Positions 60,660 through 64,000 of a DNA stretch of 64,000 bases are shown here, one piece after another. A program made the translations under genes and the position numbers. The DNA lies in contig CM027383.1 in NCBI GenBank assembly GCA_015680905.1, positions 86,957,001 to 87,021,000 of the forward strand, in the 5' to 3' direction. This DNA comes from Coptis chinensis. Taxonomy: Eukaryota > Streptophyta > Magnoliopsida > Ranunculales > Ranunculaceae. Numbering within the stretch: the stretch's first letter is position 1; each line of letters starts with the position of its first letter. The notes beneath the pieces were generated by a model. That model made no database searches and was not told the origin of the DNA. It was given only the letters and a program-made list of their open reading frames with translations.

Positions 60660-62800
60660 GCTCATTTATAGATTCCACTTATCATCTTGCACAGTTCATA
60701 TCTTCATAAAAAAACTTAATGTTGAGTTTCCATGCATCTTCAAGGTTGTCGAAGTGGCATTTAAATTTGAATTCATCTTCAGAGTACTTTCTACAGCTAC
60801 CATGAGACAATAGCTTACAAATTAATAATTCATCGCTGACATGTGACATTAGATTTCATACATTGAAAGATTTGAAATCAATATAACAAAATAAATTTAG
60901 AAACTGATAGTTTTTAAAAATTTACCTCTCTTTGTGTCAACTGAATGTTCTTCTTTTCTAATGGTTCTCGATGACCGCTTCTATCAATTAAACCTAAACT
61001 AAACTCTACAAATAACTTTTCAAAACTTCAGAAAGATGAGATACAGTCCCATACTAGATGTTACAGAATAATCAAAATTGAAGTACATCAACCGAAACAG
61101 GAAAAACAAAACAAAATTTATTGGATTTGACCAAGAGGTAGAGACAGGAACGATAATAATTGTGATAATCAATTTAGAAGTTTTTATGGTGATAAGAAAC
61201 TTTGGTTAGTATTCAATCAGGATTAGGAAACTTTAGTTAGTCTGGATTAGAAAAAATTGCCTTGAAAATCTCTTCCCACCAAGGAGCCGACGTGGGGATC
61301 TCTTCCCACAAAAGAGTCTCCATCAGCAGCTCTTCTCTTTAAGATTGCGCCACCTAAAAGAGAGATTGTCCACCTAAGATGTATTCTGCTTTAATATAGA
61401 GAAAAATGATAGTAGATAGTAGATGACTCGAGCCAAATTAATATTTTTTTGAGCCAAGTTAATATTTTTTTTTTCGAGAATAACCATATTAACCTGAGCC
61501 AAATTAATATGGTTATGGCATAGAGACACAGTATTTGACTCATAGGTTGATCTTTAATTTTTGCCTAGACACCGACTCTGACTGAATCTTCTTTGAATTT
61601 GAAATCTGGAATAACTTAAACGAAAAGCGTGATTCCGCCAGCAAAATCACATAAAAGGAGATGGAAATAACTTGGCAAAGTTTTTATTCGTCCCATTGGA
61701 AACCTCTATCTATTTGTTAATTAATTAATAGCCGCCCATATATCAGTAATCAACTAATCAAAGTTTAGACGAGTTTTGCCAAACATGTTTGAATCAGTTT
61801 AGAGCTGGAGTCGCCAAACATGAGATTTCTGTGCGGCTTTGACGACATCGGTGGGGCCTTGTCATAATTTCTCTTGGCTTGTTCCATAATTTTTTTTAGG
61901 ATTTAGCAATAAATAATTAGGGACTAGGGAGTCCAAGTTTTATTACCGTACCATTATCATGCAAAGTTGAACAATGTTTAGAAATCACAAAAGGGTTCGG
62001 TATCACAGTAGATGATCTTACCGCTCACAGACTCACAGTAAATCTAGTGAAACCCAACCAGCCAAGGCACTTTGTTATTAAGATTTTCCATATAACATCA
62101 AACCTTCTCAGTGAGTATCAAGTGTGCGAGCTTGTGTCTCTATCTGAAAATCTGCAAAATTTCAGAACTAACCATTTATTTATTTATGTAATAAAGTATT
62201 ATGCAGGCTCATGTTCTTGTCAGATATCAAGAAGTAGTTCTAAGAACATACAATTTCGAATTTGCAATCTTTCTCATATTTCTTCATGGGCACTTGCTAT
62301 GGGGGTTTCAGATTGTGTTGAGACAGTCACAGTGAATGCGTAAAAGGGGACCAAAAATGCTTGCAGAATTTGAGCTTCAAAAGAGTAACTTATCTTAGTA
62401 CCTACGTAGCACAGAAGTTGGGGTCAACAACATTTCAGGATCAGTACACCTCTGCTCTTTTCCACAAAAATCAGTTCTCCACGTGCCTAAATATTCTACG
62501 AGTAGATAATTCCCAAGACCCAAATATTAGAATTTTATTTCAAACTTAATGGAGCTAGATAAGTGCTACGCATGACCAGCTCAGTTTCTTAAGATGTCAA
62601 ACTGTACACAACCAGTCGAAACAATTAATTTACAAGTGGGTTGATCAACATTACTAATCACCTTGGATCATGGCATGACCAGGAATGATTTAGGTTGATA
62701 TCCTCACTTCAGAATGAAGAAGCTCTTTCAACTGGAACATACCAAGAAAAATTCAACAATTCAAACAACAACAAAACTAGAACTTCAAAATTTTGCACTC
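60660..62800. other. Helitron remnant and intergenic DNA
   Basis: 60660-61402 belongs to the short Helitron-like element. From 61403 to about 62800 I see no gene; frames at 62047-62343 and 62361-62549 have no recognisable features. The part nearest 62800 is downstream of the CAMTA pseudogene. Confidence 0.35.
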
Positions 62801-62804
62801 ATAC

Positions 62805-63790
62805 CTACCTTAACCTGATCATATGCTATCTTCATCCTCCGATAATCCTGCTGAGCTCGGTACAATCAGAATTGGGCTTGCACCCGTACAACTGAGCTCA
62901 ATACGTTCTTCTGCCTGCTTCCAGCTGATCCAGAAGAAATCCTCTTTCACACCACTTCCTTGTTTTTGTTCCAAAGCCACAACCTCAGTCACTTCAAATT
63001 AAAGGCCACGGAGCCCCTGTTGTCCTTGGCTCTACCGAAGGATCGCTTTCTCAACGATCCTGACAGATGAAAAGGGTTCATACAGTACTGCCTCCGTACT
63101 TGGTGCACTCGGAAAACAGCCTGTATTTGGAATAGGAGACGTACAAGAAGATTAAATAACAACTCGAAAAGAAAGAAGAGAATAGACAACAAAACGGCAA
63201 AGGCTACATATTTGAGGGACTTTAGTTATGAAATGGCAAGCTGGCATGAATTTAGCTGAATCGAAACATGAAACTTGCTTCGAAGACTGCTGGATATGAT
63301 GAGAGAGCAGTGAATTACCAAGCCTAAAAGCTATACTATGAAGGTCACAAATATATAACACTGTGCTTGACAAAATTATCACTGTGTTTGACAAAACGCA
63401 TATTGAGAAAGTCCTTCCGGAGCTTCCAAGTACGGAATTTTGATTGGATCCTCGCAGCAGCTCTTATCTTTATTCGTGTTTGATAGTTGCGGAAGGCATG
63501 TTGAATCTTCATTGCAGCTACATTCTCTAATCGGAATTTTGATTGGATCCTCGCAGCAGCTCTTATCTTTATTCGTGTTTGATAGTTGCAGAAGGCATGT
63601 TGAATCTTCATTGCAGCTACATTCTCTAATCGGAATTTTGATTGGATCCTCGCAGCAGCTCTTATCTTTATTCGTGTTTGATAGTTGCGGAAGGCATGTT
63701 GAATCTTCATTGCAGCTACATTCTCTAAAATGGAGTACTCAACTGCATTTTTCCATAACCCCACTGGGTTCTCCCTGTTGGGCAAATTGG
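62805..63790 (-). pseudogene. Calmodulin-binding transcription activator (CAMTA), C-terminal part
   Basis: From 63790 downward: NAVEYSILENVAAMKIQHAF, then three in-frame copies of a 33-residue IQ segment, then TWKLRKDFLNMR. Next, after a poor junction, IQAVFRVHQVRRQYCM (63150-63085). A frame change gives SSVRIVEKAILR, a TAG in place of the family's Trp, then GLRGL. Further on are KEDFFWISWKQAEERIE, SVVRVQAQF, another stop, and AQQDYRRMKIAYDQVK at a GTAGGT. All of these are in CAMTA order (IQ motifs, calmodulin-binding helix, KQAEERVE..VVRVQ..FR...AQ..YRRMK). At least two stops and two frame changes disable it. The CG-1, TIG and ankyrin parts would lie beyond the right edge. Confidence 0.85.
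63433..63729 (-). repeat. Three tandem 99-bp units within the CAMTA IQ exon
   Basis: Units start at 63433, 63532 and 63631 and differ by about one base. Each codes for LENVAAMKIQHAFRNYQTRI, then KIRAAARIQSKFR: two IQ-type motifs. 99 is a multiple of three, so the frame is kept. The normal gene has one such segment. Confidence 0.95.
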
Positions 63791-63829
63791 AAGCAAAAAC
63801 GGATCACCAGTTATATATATTGAAATCAC

Positions 63830-64000
63830 ATGCTAAAACGACAAAGCAATAACGAAGAATGAAACACAGACAATAGCAAAGAGCACAGTATATAACGTGG
63901 TTTGGTGTGCTGCCTAATGCAAGGGCAGAATCGATAGGTTGGAGTCTATTAAAGGGAGAAGTTTACAAGCTCAGCTACTAAACAGTAAAGGACGAAACTG
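63830..64000. other. Right edge, no recognised feature
   Basis: Short stretch upstream of the CAMTA IQ exon, possibly intron. No exon is recognised. Confidence 0.3.

Larger units (their letters stand above)
57036..61402 (-). mobile_element. Short Helitron-like element (about 0.77 kb) split by a 3.6-kb solo LTR
   Basis: On the minus strand the 5' end reads TCTCTATATTAAAGCAGAAT (61402) and the 3' end is the perfect palindrome CGGCCATATGGCCG followed by AGTCCAAAACTTTG before T (57036). The solo LTR (57065-60654) is inserted at the edge of this palindrome with GCCGG duplicated. The 5' end lacks a clear preceding A at this exact base (ATTTTTC), and the 3' end is TTTG rather than CTAG, so the boundaries are approximate. 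Confidence 0.4.

Noticed and set aside
63440-63823. Plus-strand repetitive frame (SLQLHSLIGILIGSSQQLLS)
   Set aside because: Shadow of the triplicated CAMTA IQ segment.

Overview
The window is nuclear DNA from a flowering plant, most likely a eudicot. The genes have GT-AG introns, the proteins are plant-specific types (CDPK, RLCK-VI, CRK, XLG, TORNADO1, CAMTA, plant GDSL esterase), intergenic DNA is AT-rich, and there is a dense mix of LTR, Helitron, Harbinger, hAT and other TIR elements. I cannot name the species from the sequence.

Only a few host genes look intact: a U5 snRNP 40-kDa WD40 protein (6648-7685, minus, one exon), a GDSL/SGNH esterase of the CPRD49 type (25874-28897, plus, six exons), a calcium-dependent protein kinase (38498-43459, minus, seven exons, conserved but with odd features) and the kinase part of a receptor-like kinase (43735-44879, minus). 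A two-exon membrane protein start lies at 2601-3231.

The most striking region is 14149-24579. On the minus strand it reads as one about 10.4 kb Helitron-like element: it starts TC after an A, and ends with a GC-rich hairpin followed by CTAG before a T. Inside, all in the same direction, are broken pieces of at least eight unrelated genes, introns included: a TIC32-like dehydrogenase exon, an XLG start, a CRK membrane exon, a DCP5 LSM exon, an unidentified first exon, the first quarter of TORNADO1, an RLCK-VI kinase, and two SEC12-like exons in the wrong order.

A second gene-carrying transposon spans 29212-35593. It has 15-16 bp terminal inverted repeats and a TTA target duplication (PIF/Harbinger type). 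It holds a Myb/SANT-like ORF1 remnant, an ankyrin fragment and a nearly complete but disabled nucleolar-type FKBP gene.

Other mobile DNA: a 2.3 kb LTR retrotransposon with only a protease domain (9892-12184, TSD ATTTG); a hAT-like element with an 8-bp TSD (36572-37493); a TIR element carrying a degenerate plant-mobile-domain gene and 21-nt palindromes (45060-48189) with a small relative fused to it; and two solo LTRs over 3 kb long of one family (53156-56211, TSD AATTT; 57065-60654, TSD GCCGG) sitting inside Helitron-like remnants. At the right edge a CAMTA pseudogene carries a very recent in-frame triplication of a 99-bp IQ-motif segment (63433-63729).

All family names come from recognising the translated sequence by eye; no database search was run. 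Splice sites were placed by reading frame and GT/AG.
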